Notes: generated from the letters alone by a model not told the origin. 64,000 nucleotides of DNA from Molossus alvarezi (GCA_037176705.1 CM073885.1:218438290-218502289), one strand, 5' to 3'. Numbered from the stretch's first letter, positions 12,250 through 24,445 are shown. Made by a program: numbers and translations.

Positions 12250-13690
12250 TATATAAAATATTCCCAAGGTAGGAGCTTCCTAACAAAAATCAATTATTAG
12301 CATTATAATTCTCCTGTGTTTTAAGTACTAGGTAACAGGAAGACAAGACGAGCTAATACCATATACACAGTGCCCTATAATACTTAACACCACTTTAGGA
12401 TTCAGTTTACAACAAACAAATTATACATTTGCATGTGTAGATATCACATGACTAGAAACTCAAATACGAATATCACCAAATATACTGACAATGATTTTTT
12501 ACATCATTGCCATAATTTAAAAGTTTTCTAACACTTCTGTTTACAGACTTCAGAAACCATCATAAATTCTTTCCAATAACTACATTCTGGGAAATTTCCC
12601 ACTTCTGGAGACTACACAGAATTTCAAAAACAGTTATAAGTTGTCCCTAATTAAGTCAACTAAATAAAGAGATAATGAACAGATTAAGTTTTTTATGGTT
12701 TCCAAAGTTTTTTTTTGGGGGGGGGACAAAGTTTTTGGTGTAAAAGCCATACATGACAGGTCAATAAATTAATCTGCATATTTTATAAAATGGTCCTGAA
12801 ATTTCTCAAGTGACTTCTAAAATGTGTTATAAGAAATGTCTTTATCAATGGATAAAAACAGAGCTTCCTGACAGAGATTACTTGGTAAAACAACACTCAT
12901 TTATTTGTAGATTTATCAAAAACATCAAACTAATTACCTTATATATGCATAACACCAATTTATAAATTTCAGGATAAAAAAGAAGTTCCTATTACATTTT
13001 AAATTAACTAGGCTTGCATCTGCAATCTCCTGATCTTATTTCCTGTGTGTGTGTGTGTGTGTACACATATATACATTCTAATATGATTTGTTTTCACTTG
13101 CTAATATCTAGCAATAGATATAACCATAGTTTCACAATTACATATAGAATTAATAATTAAGTGCATAATGATTATGTACTGCACAATTAGCAGAAAGTAG
13201 GATTTAGAAATACACCTAGTACTAAATATTTAGTCAAATATTTACTGTCTTACTACCTCTAAGCCTCAGTCTCTAGGCCTTAGCAAAAACTACTAGCCCA
13301 GCAAATACTAGAAGAAACAAAACAGACTTGGACTCACCAAAGATTCCAAAACCTGTCACTATTAACACCTGTCAGGAAGCTCCCTTGAAATCTCTATTCT
13401 CAGACTCTGTCTTTATTTGACTTGACTCAACTCACACTGTGCAAAAATACGCTACCTCAGAGCATTTGCTGAAAACAATCAGCAGCAGCTATATAATACT
13501 GCAGATGTCTTAGGCAGTGATACAAACTGGAGATAGTAAGAGACTGACCAAAAAACTTACATATAAAAATTGGGAATAAGATGTCTATAGAAAACTCTAA
13601 AAAGCTCTGACACATTCCTGGGAATCTAGACGGCCACACACATAAGTACAGGGCTTTATGCATGCCCAGGAAAGATCTGAGAAAGCCCTA
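12250..13690. other. Intron, nothing recognised
   Basis: AT-rich DNA with a short (GT)n at about 13041-13062 and a T9G10-type run near 12710. No gene, exon or transposon is identified between the Tigger and SPIN elements. Confidence 0.6.
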
Positions 13691-13693
13691 GCC

Positions 13694-13918
13694 CAGTAGT
13701 TCTCAAACTTCCTAATGCCGTGACCCTTTAATACAGTTCCTCCTATTGTATGTGGGCATACCTGCATGTGGGGGGACCCACCTGGAGACCAATAGAGGAG
13801 CAATGTCTCGGTTCCTAAGACCATCGGAAATACGTGTTTTCCGATGGTCTTAGGTGACCCCTGTGAAAGGGTCGTTCGATGCCCAAAGGGGTTGTGGCCC
13901 ACAGGTTGAGAACCACTG
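13694..13918. mobile_element. SPIN-type non-autonomous hAT transposon
   Basis: A 225-bp element with terminal inverted repeats CAGTAGTTCTCAAAC and GTTGAGAACCACTG and an 8-bp target-site duplication (ccctagcc at 13686-13693, ccctagct at 13919-13926, one mismatch). Inside is a perfect hairpin (17-bp arms, 13814-13830 and 13838-13854, 7-nt loop) containing ACCATCGGAAA. The terminal segments, including GGGTCGTTCGA and CCTGTGAAAGGG, match what I recall of the SPIN (Space Invaders) family of hAT elements, reported as horizontally transferred among tetrapods including bats. It encodes no protein and would have depended on a transposase from elsewhere. Confidence 0.85.
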
Positions 13919-14981
13919 CCCTAGCTCCTCATCTATCTGGCTGATACTGAGGCTCTGCACAAGAAAAAAGGAAAGCAGAGGTATAAACTGCATCAGAACA
14001 TGCAATTCATGCCAACACACACAGAAAGCCCCTCAGCAAAAACTAAAAGACTTACTGGTTCCAGGTGTTTAAGGAAACTATCTGTCCTAGCAGTAGCGGA
14101 CAGCTAACCTATCTAAGCAGAGACTTCAGTGGCAAAGAACTTTTTTTTTAATTCAGACTTTACATAATCAACCCAGGAAAGTCACTAAACAACAAATCCT
14201 GGAGAATGGAAAAATCTGATTTTCAAAGTTGCCATATTATATTATTTAACCTGTCCAATTTTCAACAAAAAATTAAGAACCATGAAAAGAAGTAGGAAAT
14301 TATGGCCTACACTGAAGGAGATAAGCAGTCAAAAGAAACTGTCTCTGAGGAAACCTAGACGTTAGACATACCAGAAAAAACTTTTAATCATCTATTATAA
14401 ATATGTTCAAAGAACTAATGAAAAACATGCCTAAAAAACTAAAGAAATATTTTAAAATGCTACCTTATCAGTAGAAAATATCAATAAAGAAGCAAAAATT
14501 ATGTCTTTAAACTTTAGATTCAGGCACAAGTAGGTTGACAGTAAAAGAATGGTAAAAAATACACCATGCAAAGAGTAACCCAAGAAAGAGCTGAAAAGGC
14601 TATAGTCATATCAAATACATTAGGCTTTAAGACAAGAAAGGACATTTTATAATGATGAAAAGGTCAATCTATCATAAAAATATAATAATTATAAGCATAT
14701 ATACACTTAAAAGCATAGCTCCTAAATACATGAAGCAAAAACTGACAGAATTAAAGTGAGAAACAGACAAACAATAGTTGGAGAACTAAAAACTGATAAA
14801 ACAAGTAGGCAGAAGGGCAATGAGAAAATAAAATGTGAACACTATTAACCAGTTAGACCTAGAAGACTATTAGAGAACAATCCCCACAAAAACAGCAGAA
14901 TGCACCTTTATCAAGTACAGACAGAACATTCTCCAGGATTAGACCACATGTTACAGCATAAAACAAGCCTCAATACATTTT

Positions 14982-15204
14982 TTTTTATCCTCACCCGAGG
15001 ACATTTTTCCATTTTTTTTGTTCAGATAGATTGGGAGAAAGAAACATCGACGTGAAAGGGACACATTAAGTGGCTGCCTCCCGCACAACCCAACCAGGGC
15101 TGGGGACAAACTGCAACCAAGGTACGTGCCCTTAGCGGGAATGAAACCCAGGTCTCTCCGGACCGCAGGCCGACGCTCTAACCGTTAAGCCAAATCGGCC
15201 AGGG
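14982..15204 (-). mobile_element. VES-type SINE inside the long L1
   Basis: Reverse hairpin-class copy. Perfect 18-bp duplication CAAGCCTCAATACATTTT (14964-14981 and 15205-15222). Confidence 0.95.
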
Positions 15205-15822
15205 CAAGCCTCAATACATTTTAAAAGACTGAAATCATACAAAGTATATTCTCCAACCGCAATGGCATAAAATTACAAATACAACAGAAAATTTGAGAAA
15301 TTCACAAATATGTGAAAATTAAAGAACACACTATTCATAAATAATCAATGAATCAAAGAAAAAACGCAAGGGAAATTAGAAAATACTTTAGGGTGAATGA
15401 AAATGAGAAAGAATATACCAAAATTTATGGATGCAGTTAAAAAGCAATTCTTGAGGGAAGTTTATAGCTGTAAACAACCACATTGAAAAGAAAGATCTGA
15501 AGTCAATAACCTAACTTCCCATGTAAAAACTATAAAAAGTGAACACACTATATACAAAGCAGAAGGAAGTAACAACAATTAGAGTAGAAATAAATTAAAT
15601 AAACAGAAAAGCTAATAGAGAAAACCAACAAAACCAAAATTAATTCTTTATAAATATTTTTAAAAAACTGGCAAACTATAAGCTAAACTGACCAAGAAAC
15701 AGAAAAGAAACAACTAACATCAGGAATAAAGGGGATGGTATATCCAACATTAGAGAAATAATAAGGATTATATGGCAAAGAACCTCAATAAAATCAATAA
15801 GTTCCTACGAACATGCAAATTG

Positions 15823-16055
15823 GCCCTGGCCAGTCTGGTTCAGCAATAGAGCATTGGCCCTCAGATGGAAGAGTCACAGGTTCCATTCCAGTCAAGGGCA
15901 CGTACCTCGGTGGCAGTTTGGCGGTCGGGATCGTGAGGGACGTAGTCAATCAACGTATCTCTCTCAAGGTTTCTCTTTCTCCCCCTCCCTCCCACTCCAT
16001 CTGAAGATAAAAAAATGGAAAAAAGTATCCTCAGGTAAGGATTTTTTTTAAAAAG
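15823..16055 (+). mobile_element. VES-type SINE inside the long L1
   Basis: Hairpin-class copy ending tcctcaggtaagga. Duplication ATGCAAATTG (15813-15822 and 16056-16065). Confidence 0.93.
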
Positions 16056-17160
16056 ATGCAAATTGTCTAACTGACTCAAGAAGAAATAGAAAATTTAAGT
16101 AGACCTACTATAACAAAAGATTGAGTTAGTAATCAAAACACTTCCACTAAATAAAGGCCAAAGAACAAATGGCTTCACTAATTAACTGTATCAAATGTTT
16201 AAAGATGAAATAAAGCAATCCTTCACAAATTCTTTTAAAAAATACAACAGGAGAAAACACACTCTAATGCATTGTATGAAAACCAGATAAAGACATCCCA
16301 GAAAAGAAATTATAGATCAACATTCCTTATAAGTACAAACATGAAAATCCTCAACAAAATACTTGTAAACCAAATCCAGAAACACATATATTTTTTTTCA
16401 TTATACATCATGACCAAGTTCAGTTTATCCCAGGAATACAAGGTTGGTTCAACATATGAAAATTAACCATGTAATAAAACATATTCATACAATAAAGAGG
16501 GGGGGGCACATGATCATTTCAATCAACATAGAAAAAAATTTTTTTTATATCTACCACTTTCATGATAAGAACATGCAACAAACTAGGAATAAAAGGGAGC
16601 CAGGGAGCTTTCTCAATATGATAAAAATACACAGCTAACATCATACTTAATGGTGAAAGGCTGAAAGCTTTCCCCTTGATCAAGAACAAGATAAGGATGC
16701 TGCTCTCACCATTTCTATTCAATTTTGTGCAGGAAATTCTAGCCAGAGTAATTTAGGTAAGAAAAATAAGTAAAGACCATATGGTGGAAAAGGAATAAGT
16801 AAAATTACCTCTATTTGTAGATGACACGATCTTTTACAAAGAAAAGCCTGAAAAATCCACACTATCACAGCTAATAAACAAGCTCAGCAAGTTACAGGAT
16901 ACAAGAGCATTACTGTAAAACTCAACTGTATTGCTATACACTATCAATGAACAATCTGAGAAAGAAGTTAAAAAAAACAAATCTATTAACATCAATAACA
17001 ATAAATTTAACAGAAATATGAAAAGACTTGTATAATGAAAACTACAAAACATCATACAAAGAAATTAAAGACTTAAATAAATAAAAAGGCATCCCTCATT
17101 CATGAACTGGACGAATTATTAAGATGGTAATACTCCTCAAATCTCTCCAAATTCCCATTA

Positions 17161-17186
17161 ACACACACACACACACACACACACAC
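17161..17186 (+). repeat. (AC)13 microsatellite
   Basis: A pure AC dinucleotide run inside the old L1 ORF2. Confidence 0.95.
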
Positions 17187-18072
17187 TCCCAACATCGCTA
17201 CCAAATCTTTCTCTTTTTTTTCTTTTTCTTGCAGAACTGGACAAGTTCTTCCCAGAATTTATATAGAAAACATAAGGAACCCGGAGACTTCCGGTCAAGA
17301 TGGTGGCGTAGGTAAACGCGGTATCGCGTCCTCCCACAACCACATCAAAGGTACAACTAAACTACAAAACAACCATCAGTCAAAACCCCCTGAAATCTAG
17401 CTGAATGGAAGTCCTACAACTACGAAATTAAAGCAGCAGCCACATCCAGACTGGAAGGAGGGGCGGAGGCCCAAGGGCCGGTGGGGTCCCACAACAGGTG
17501 CCCCGCTCAGGGTTCCAGTGCCAGGAAGATGAGTCCCCATAACTTCTGGCTGGAAAAACCAGCAGGAACTGAGGCTCAGGGAAGCTGATGCGGCTGGAGC
17601 CCCAGGCAGCTCCTTAAAGGGCCCGCGCACGGACTTATCAGACTCTCTCCCTCTAAGCTTGGAGGGGAGGCAGCTTGAGGGGCATCAGAGACATACAGGG
17701 AAGAACTGAGCTGTTTGGCACTGGAGCGAGGGCTGAAGAGGGGGCTTTCCCCGGGACAGACCTGCTATCAGAGGCCTTTGTTCCTTTGGTGAGCCCTTCC
17801 CTGGGCCGGCAGACAGCCGCCATATCTGGGACTCCAGCAACCTGGCTCACACTGGTAGCCCCGAACTGCTGACTCCCTGAGGCCTCGCCCCGCCCCACCC
17901 AACTTTCTGGCCCACCCAAGCTGTTGCCACTTGCTTAACCATAGGATTGGCCTGTCTTGGATCCTGCTTCAGGTTTTTCCTAAATTCTTTCAAACGAGCA
18001 GCTCCTGGTCTCAGCTAGCCCCATACCTCTAGTCAAGTAATACACTGAAACAAACACAGGGAGGCAGCCAAA

Positions 18073-18994
18073 ATGAGGAGACAAAGAAACAGGTCCCAAA
18101 TGAAAAAACAGAACAAAATGCCAAGAAAAGAACTAAGTGAAATGGAGATAAGCAACCTAACAGATGCGGAGTTCAAAATACTGCTTATAAGGATGCTCAA
18201 TGAACTCAGTGAGAACCTCAAGAGCATAAAAAAGGACCAGTCAGAAATGATGGAAGCACTGTCAGAATTGAAGGAGGCATTAACTGAAATAAAGAATAAT
18301 TTACACAACTTCAATAGTAGAGTACGTAAATGCAAGAACCAAACCATCGATTTGGAATATAAGGAAGCAAAAAACGTCCAATCAGAACAGCAAAAAGAAA
18401 AAAGAATCCAAAAAAATGAGGATAGTGTAAGGAGCCTCTGGGACAACTTCAAGCGTGCCAACATTTGCATCTTGGGGGGGGTACCAGAAGGAGAAGAGCG
18501 AGAACAAGAAATCAAAAACCTGTTTGAAACAATAATGGCAGAAAACTTTCCTAACTTGGTGAAGGAAACAGACATACAAGTCCAGGAAGCACAGAGAGTC
18601 CCAAACAAGATGAACCCCAAGAGGCCCACACCAAGACACTTCATCATCAAAATGCAAAAGGTTCAAGACAAAGAGAGAATCTTAAAAGCAGCAAGAGAAA
18701 GGCAGCTGGTTACCCACAAGGGAGTTCCCATTAGGCTGTCAGCTGATTTCTCAAAAGAAACTGCAGGCCAGAAGGGAGTGGCAAGAAATATTCAGAGTGA
18801 TGAAAAGAAAGAACCTACAACCAAGATGACTCTATCCTGCAAAGCTGTCATTTAGAATCCATGGCCATATAAAGACTTTCCCAGACAAGAAAAAGTTAAA
18901 GGAGTTCATCGCCACCAAACCGTTACTATATGAAATGATGAAGGGTCTTTTTGAAGAAAAAGATAAAATATATGAACAAACAAAATGGCAATGA
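18073..18994 (+). pseudogene. HAL1 ORF1p (L1 ORF1-like RNA-binding protein), frameshifted
   Basis: The frame opens at MRRQRNRSQMKKQNKMPR and shows the ORF1p plan. First comes a heptad-rich coiled coil (roughly residues 20-120). Next is the RRM-like domain (RANICILGGVPEGEE and the FPNLVKETDIQVQEAQRV region, about residues 130-200). Then comes the C-terminal domain (THKGVPIRLSADFS). The first frame runs to 18855, but after ADFSKET the family-like C-terminal sequence continues in a different frame (RREWQEIFRVM, then LYPAKLSFRIHGHIKTFPDK, ending at a stop at 18992-18994). This indicates one frameshift near 18755-18765. That second frame also contains one stop (TGA at 18827-18829). Only these two lesions were seen. 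No gene function for the host is implied. Confidence 0.85.
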
Positions 18995-19257
18995 ATACAT
19001 ATCTATCAACAATGGAATCTACAAACAAAATGAACATGTAGAACAAAAACATTCTCATAGATACAGAGAACATTTTGTTGGTTGCCAGATGGGAGGGGGG
19101 TTGGGGGAATGGGTGAAAAAAGTGAAGAGATTAACAAGTACAAATTCATTGCTAGACTGACAAACCTCAAAGGGAAAGGGGTTGGGGGGGTGGGAAGAAA
19201 TAAACCAAGGAACTTATATGCATAACCAATGGACACAGACAATAGTGTGGGAAAAGG

Positions 19258-19286
19258 CGGGAGGGGGGCGGGAGTGGGGAGGAGGG
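19258..19286 (+). other. G-quadruplex-prone tract in HAL1 3' UTR
   Basis: Five runs of three or more G occur within 28 bases (19259-19261, 19263-19268, 19270-19272, 19276-19279, 19284-19286). G-rich polypurine tracts are a known feature of L1 3' UTRs. In the BMP2K transcript this would read as a C-rich tract. Confidence 0.6.
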
Positions 19287-19918
19287 AGTCAATGGGGGAA
19301 AAATGTGGAACATCTGTAATACATTTTACATTCAACAATAAAGATTTTTTAAAAATAAATAAATAAAAAATAAAAACCAAAAAAAGAAAACACAAGGAAC
19401 CCAAAATTTCCATAACAATCTTTAAAAGAACAAAGTTAGAAGACTTACAAAGACTTCTCAATCTCAAAACCACCTATGAAGCTACTGCAATCAAAACTGT
19501 GGTACTGGCATATGGCTAACCATACAAATCAATGGAATATAACTGAGAGCCTAGAAATAAGCCCACACATTTATAGTCCATTTATTTCCTACAAGAAGAA
19601 CAAAACAATTCAATGAAAAATGCATAAATATCTCTTTGAATAAATGGTACCAGGGCAATTAAATATCACATGTAAATGAATGAAGTCTAACTTCTGTCTC
19701 ACACCATACACAAAATTTAATTCAAAAATGGATGAAAGACCTAAACCAACTAAAATTATAAAACTCTGAGAAGAAAACATAGGTGTAAATCTTGACCTTG
19801 AATTAGGCAATGGTTTTTTAGACATGACGCCAAAAGTGCAAAGAAAAAGTAAATTGTAATTCATCAAAATTTAAAACTTCTGTGCTTCAAAGAACACTGT
19901 TTAAAAAGTGAAGAGATA

Positions 19919-20129
19919 TTCCAGCCGGTGTGGCTCAGTGGTTGAGCGTTGACCCATGCACCAATAGGTCACCAGTTCGATTCCCCATCAGGGCATAAGC
20001 CCAGGTTGTGGGCTGGATCCCCACTGGGGGCATGCAGGAGGCAGCCAATCGATGTTCTCTCTCACTGATGTTTCTATCTCTCTCTTCCTCTCTCTAATAT
20101 CAATAAAGGAAAAAAAATTTAAGATTAGT
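19919..20129 (+). mobile_element. VES-type SINE inside the long L1
   Basis: ATCAATAAA-tail class. Perfect 13-bp duplication AAGTGAAGAGATA (19906-19918 and 20130-20142). Confidence 0.95.
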
Positions 20130-21072
20130 AAGTGAAGAGATAATCTAAAGATTGGGAGAAAATATTTACAACTCCTATATCTGATAAAGATCTAGTATCC
20201 ATAATCTATAAAGAACTCTTACAATTGAACCATAAAAAGAAAACTAATCCAGTTTTAAAGGACAAAGATTTTAATATAAACTTCTCCAAAGGGATATACA
20301 AATGACCAATAAGCACATGAAAAGATACTCAGCATCATTAGTGTAAGGAAATACAAATCAAAACCTCTTTACACTCACTAGGATGGCTATAATAAAAAGA
20401 TAATCAATGTGTTGGCAAAGATGTGGAGAAATTGGAAACCCTCATACATTGCCAATGAAAATATAAAATGGTACAGCCACTGTGGAAAACATTAGCAGGT
20501 CTCAAAAAGTTAAACATGGAGTTATGATATGGTCCAGGAATCCTATTCTTAAAAATATACTCAGGAGAACTAAAAATATTCATACAAAAATCTGTATACA
20601 AATGTACATAGTAGCCAAAAAGTGGCAACAACCCATATGTCCACCAACTGATGAATGGATAAACATAATTCAATATTACTCATATAATGTAATATTATTT
20701 GGCCATAAAAATGAATGACATACAAATACATGCTAAAACATCAATGGAAACATGAAAATATACTAAGTGAAAGAACCAAGACACAGAGGCACATATCATG
20801 ATTCCATTTCTATTAAATGTCCAGAACAGGCATAACCATGAAGAAAGGAACTATATTACTGATTACAAATGTTTGGGGCAGAAAAGCAAGAATGAGAAGT
20901 GATTGCTAATGATTACAAGGCGTCTTCATTGGGTTGATGAAAATTCTTAGATAGCAGTGGTAGTCCAATATACTAAATATATTTTTAAAAATCACTAAAA
21001 TGCATGCTTTAAATTGAACTCTATATTATGTAAATTTTGTCTCAATAAACCTCTTTCAAAAATCAGAGTATG

Positions 21073-21232
21073 GCCCTGGCCAGTTTGGCTCAGCGGTTAG
21101 AGCGTTGGCCTGAGGTCCAGAGAGACCAGGGTTCAGTTCCCGCTAAGGTCGCATACCTCGGTTGCAGTTTGTCCCTGGCCCTGGTTGGTCGTGTGAGTGG
21201 CAGCCACTCTGTGTGTCCCCTTCATGTCGATG

Positions 21233-21276
<44 letters not shown>

Positions 21277-21344
21277 CCTCTCTCTCCCTCCCACTCTATC
21301 AAACAAAAAATGGGAAAATGTCCTTGGGTGAGGATTAAAACAAC
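21073..21344 (+). mobile_element. VES-type SINE at the L1 3' tail
   Basis: Hairpin class with a (TC)n run. Perfect 15-bp duplication AAAAATCAGAGTATG (21058-21072 and 21345-21359), marking insertion at or just beyond the 3' end of the long L1. Confidence 0.96.
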
Positions 21345-21479
21345 AAAAATCAGAGTATGTCCAAGGAATTACAACAAACTCCATATAACTGCAACACAAA
21401 TATGAAGTTACGGAGGATGAGGTGTGGTAGAGAGTCAGATGTGGTTCTAATCATGAAAGATCACTGCTAAGATGTTTGA

Positions 21480-22370
21480 ACTTTGTCTTCAGATGAGGAA
21501 ACCACAAAAAGATTTTAAGCAAAAGTATATATTCATCAAATATGCATTAGAAAGTAATTCTCTAGTAATTATACTCCTATACAAGAGTAATCAAGAGAAA
21601 AATGGAAAAAGCAAAGATACTATTTATAACAGCAACAAAAAAATAAAAGCACTTTAGGAATAAATCAAATAAAAGATACATGAGATCGTTATAAGGGAAA
21701 TTATAAAAGTTTAATAAAGTACAAAAGTAGAGTCTGTTTATTTGTTTAATGGAAAAGAAGGCTCCATATTATAAAGTTTTTAATTTCTCTCACAATATTT
21801 GATAAGTTCACTATAATTCAAATAAAAATCCTAATAGTTTTTATGGACTTGGATATGTTAATTCTAAGATTCACATGGAAGAACAAAGAATTAAAAATAG
21901 CTAACAATTTTTAAAAGGAATAAGATGAAGTAGTGGTGTTAGTCAATTTACCAATTATGAAAATTATAAATTTACTCTGGTAAGATTATAAGGTAATGCC
22001 ATAGAGATAAACATAGGGCTACAGAATAACAGAGCTAACTCAGAAACAGTTATTTATATATAAAAACTATAAAAAACTGATGAGGTCAGAGACATTAATT
22101 ATCATTAAGAAAAGAATAAATTAGTTATGCTTTGCTTGAACTGGGGTGAATAGGGAATTTGATCTATACTCCATACATAACATATCAAACATAAATTTGA
22201 TGGGTTAAAAGCATAAATATAGAAAATTAAACATTAAACCTTTTAAAGGACATATATGTATGACTTTAAGGTAGGTAAGAATTTCTTATATTAGACATAA
22301 AAAACACAACTCAAAAAGATGAAACTAATAAATCTGACCATGTTAAAATTTAAATTACAATTTCTATTTT
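21480..22370 (+). mobile_element. Ancient L1 ORF2 fragment (L1ME-like)
   Basis: Degenerate ORF2 sequence, for example tactatttataacagcaac, taggaataaatcaaataaa and gattcacatggaagaacaaa, the last being the L1 'ATGGAAGAACAAA' region. It is much more diverged than the neighbouring L1 and has no usable frame. Confidence 0.6.
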
Positions 22371-22639
22371 TAGCAACAAGATAGACTACAGCTGCAGGGG
22401 AAAAAAAATATCCCTGGTACAGTTATAGTAATCCTTAAAATGCTGGCAAAAATAATCATGGATGCAGTTCAAGAAAATTCCTTATAGCTAGAAACAAGAA
22501 ACCATGAATCCATAAGCTGCTCTGGACCCAAAGCCAAAGGCCAACAGGAGACGGGTAGAAAGGCAGAATGGCACCACAACATAAAGCCTGGACCTATAGC
22601 ATCCCACTTTCATTGTGAAAAAAAAAAACTAATCCACCT

Positions 22640-24400
22640 ACAGATGACACCCAAGACATACATACCTTGGCCTTGGCCTTCGCTCTAAAGAGGGAGAGTC
22701 TCCTGAAACTTGCTTAGCATGATCCTAATTCTCAAAGATTTAAAATTCAACTACCTGTATGACCAAAAAAAATTCTAAGCCAACAATTTACAGTAGCCCC
22801 AATGAGTATACCAAGGAGTCTGGTAGAGATACACTCAAAAAAGGCACTCAGGCCTCAAAAAACTCCAACTGGTAAAATTCTATGGGATGTGATTTCAGAG
22901 TAAACAAAAATTTATAAAGAGGGAAGGAAATTACTAAGTATTCAATAACCCAACCACCATGAACATAAGTCAGAAGAAACAACCAAATTAAACAATGAGA
23001 CTTGAAAAGGCTTAAAAATATTACAATTACCAAATACAGAATATAAAATAACTCTGTTCCACATATTTTTTAAAATATGTTTTTATTGATTTTAGAGAGA
23101 GAGAAAGAAACCTCGATGAGAGAAAAACATCAATCGGCTGCCTCCTGCACACCTTCTACTGGAGATTGAGCCCGCAACCCGGGCATGTGCCCCAACCAGA
23201 AATCGAATCTGCAATCTCTTGCACATGGGACGATGCTCAATCCACTGAACCACATCTACTGGGCTGTGTTCCACATATTTAAAAAAAAAACAAAATAAGA
23301 AATAGAGAGTATAAAAATGGATTAAGAGGTTATCAAAATTGACAAGGACAAAAAAAACTGGCCAGGCAATTTTATAACACAAATTTAATTTTAATGTGAA
23401 AAATATAATAACTAAAAAGGTTAAACAGCAAATGACACACACCTGAAGAGAACTAGAAAATATATCTGAATGCAGAATGCTGATATATACCAAAATGGAG
23501 CTCAAAGGTCAAAGACAGAAATAGGTTAGGAGACTTGGAGTTTGCAGTGAGAAGAATGAATATACATCTGCCACCTAGGATAACCAGGAAGAAGCATTAT
23601 TAGAACAGATATGGATAAGAATTCTCCAAAACTGACAAAAGACACCCATCACCAGATTTAAAAAACAAACAAACAAGAATTCTATAACAGAAACCCACAT
23701 TCATACCATCCCCAATGAAAGAAATAGTACAGCACCAAACAGAAGACATCAAAGCCACCAGTGAGAAAAGACAGATTACCCACAAAGGCAATTTGAGTGA
23801 TTACCAACTTTTCAACAATAAAAGGAAGGCAGTGGAAATACTGAAAGAAAATAACTTTCTGCCTAGAATTCTATATCAAGAAAAACTCTATAGAATGGAG
23901 ATAAAATAAAGATTGTTCAGGCTACTAAAATAAACTTCACTAGAGTCAGAGTGAAGGCAACTGAGCCTACATGAAAGGTCTGACAGGAGAAAGGATGAAC
24001 AAAGATGATAGCTATGAAGTACTGGCTTATAAAACAATAAACATAATGTCTAATTTGTGAATTAAAGAAAAGTGTAGATGTCAAGTCCTGGACAATAATA
24101 TCATAAATCAGGAGGAGAGAATAATGGTGACAGAAGTTAGATCATTCTAAGCTTATTAAAATATTTGTGAGGCATATAGATATTAACTTTAGTCTTGTAT
24201 TACCCAGTAAAAGTATAGCGAATAAAGTATATAACTTAATGGAGGGGGAAAATGAAATGAAGAGGGCCTCAATCAGTCCAAAACAAAGCAAAAAAAAATG
24301 TTTTAAGATAATTGGCAAGCATTATTTGAAGAGATTGAAGAGGAGTCAAGGGCAAAAGCAGGAGACAAATTAAAAAGGTATTTCAGCATGAAAAAAAAAG
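22640..24400 (+). mobile_element. Ancient HAL1/L1 ORF1 remnant
   Basis: The segment around 23740-23900 preserves the ORF1 C-terminal pattern (acagattacccacaaaggc, then ggcagtggaaatactgaaag, then gcctagaattctatatcaag), corresponding to THKG..., ...W/E IFKVLKE and QPRILY in family members. The upstream part is a diverged leader. It is interrupted by a SINE at 23069-23266. The 5' limit is uncertain. It is an older relative of the intact HAL1 at 17.3 kb. Confidence 0.55.
23069..23266 (-). mobile_element. VES-type SINE inside the old HAL1 remnant
   Basis: Reverse ATCAATAAA-tail class. Perfect 14-bp duplication TGTTCCACATATTT (23055-23068 and 23267-23280). Confidence 0.95.
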
Positions 24401-24445
24401 TCTCAACAGCTACATGATGAAGATCATTAAAATAAGAGGGGCGAG

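Larger units (their letters stand above)
17283..19384 (+). mobile_element. Full-length HAL1 (half-L1) retroposon
   Basis: A 2.1-kb element flanked by an 18-bp target-site duplication with one mismatch (AGAAAACATAAGGAACCC at 17265-17282, AGAAAACACAAGGAACCC at 19385-19402). The order is an L1-like GC-rich 5' UTR starting cttccggtcaagatggtggc (about 790 bp), one ORF1-type frame (18073-18994), then a G-rich 3' UTR with AATAAA at 19337-19342 and an A-rich tail. There is no ORF2, and the length and ends show that it was inserted without one, so it is a HAL1 element mobilised by an L1 reverse transcriptase in trans. It sits inside an older L1 and is clearly younger than it. Confidence 0.85.
14140..21057 (+). 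mobile_element. Old long L1 (ORF1 remnant, ORF2, 3' UTR), multiply interrupted
   Basis: Successive segments match the L1 order in plus orientation. An ORF1-like stretch (around 14300-14500) is followed by endonuclease-region sequence (14520-15480, for example TCTCCAGGATTAGACCACATG). Reverse-transcriptase sequence follows (16270-17110, for example CAGGAATACAAGGTTGGTTC and AGATGACACGATCTT). The ORF2 C-terminal region runs from 19403 to about 20750, and the 3' UTR ends at ...gtctcaataaacctc near 21050. Many frameshifts and stops show it is ancient. It is cut by SINEs at 14982-15204, 15823-16055 and 19919-20129 and by the HAL1 at 17283-19384. The subfamily (L1MA/L1MB type) is a guess. Confidence 0.85.

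Noticed and set aside
18033..18650. 205-codon minus-strand frame in the HAL1
   Set aside because: It is the antisense shadow of the HAL1 ORF1. The plus-strand frame has the recognised ORF1p domains.
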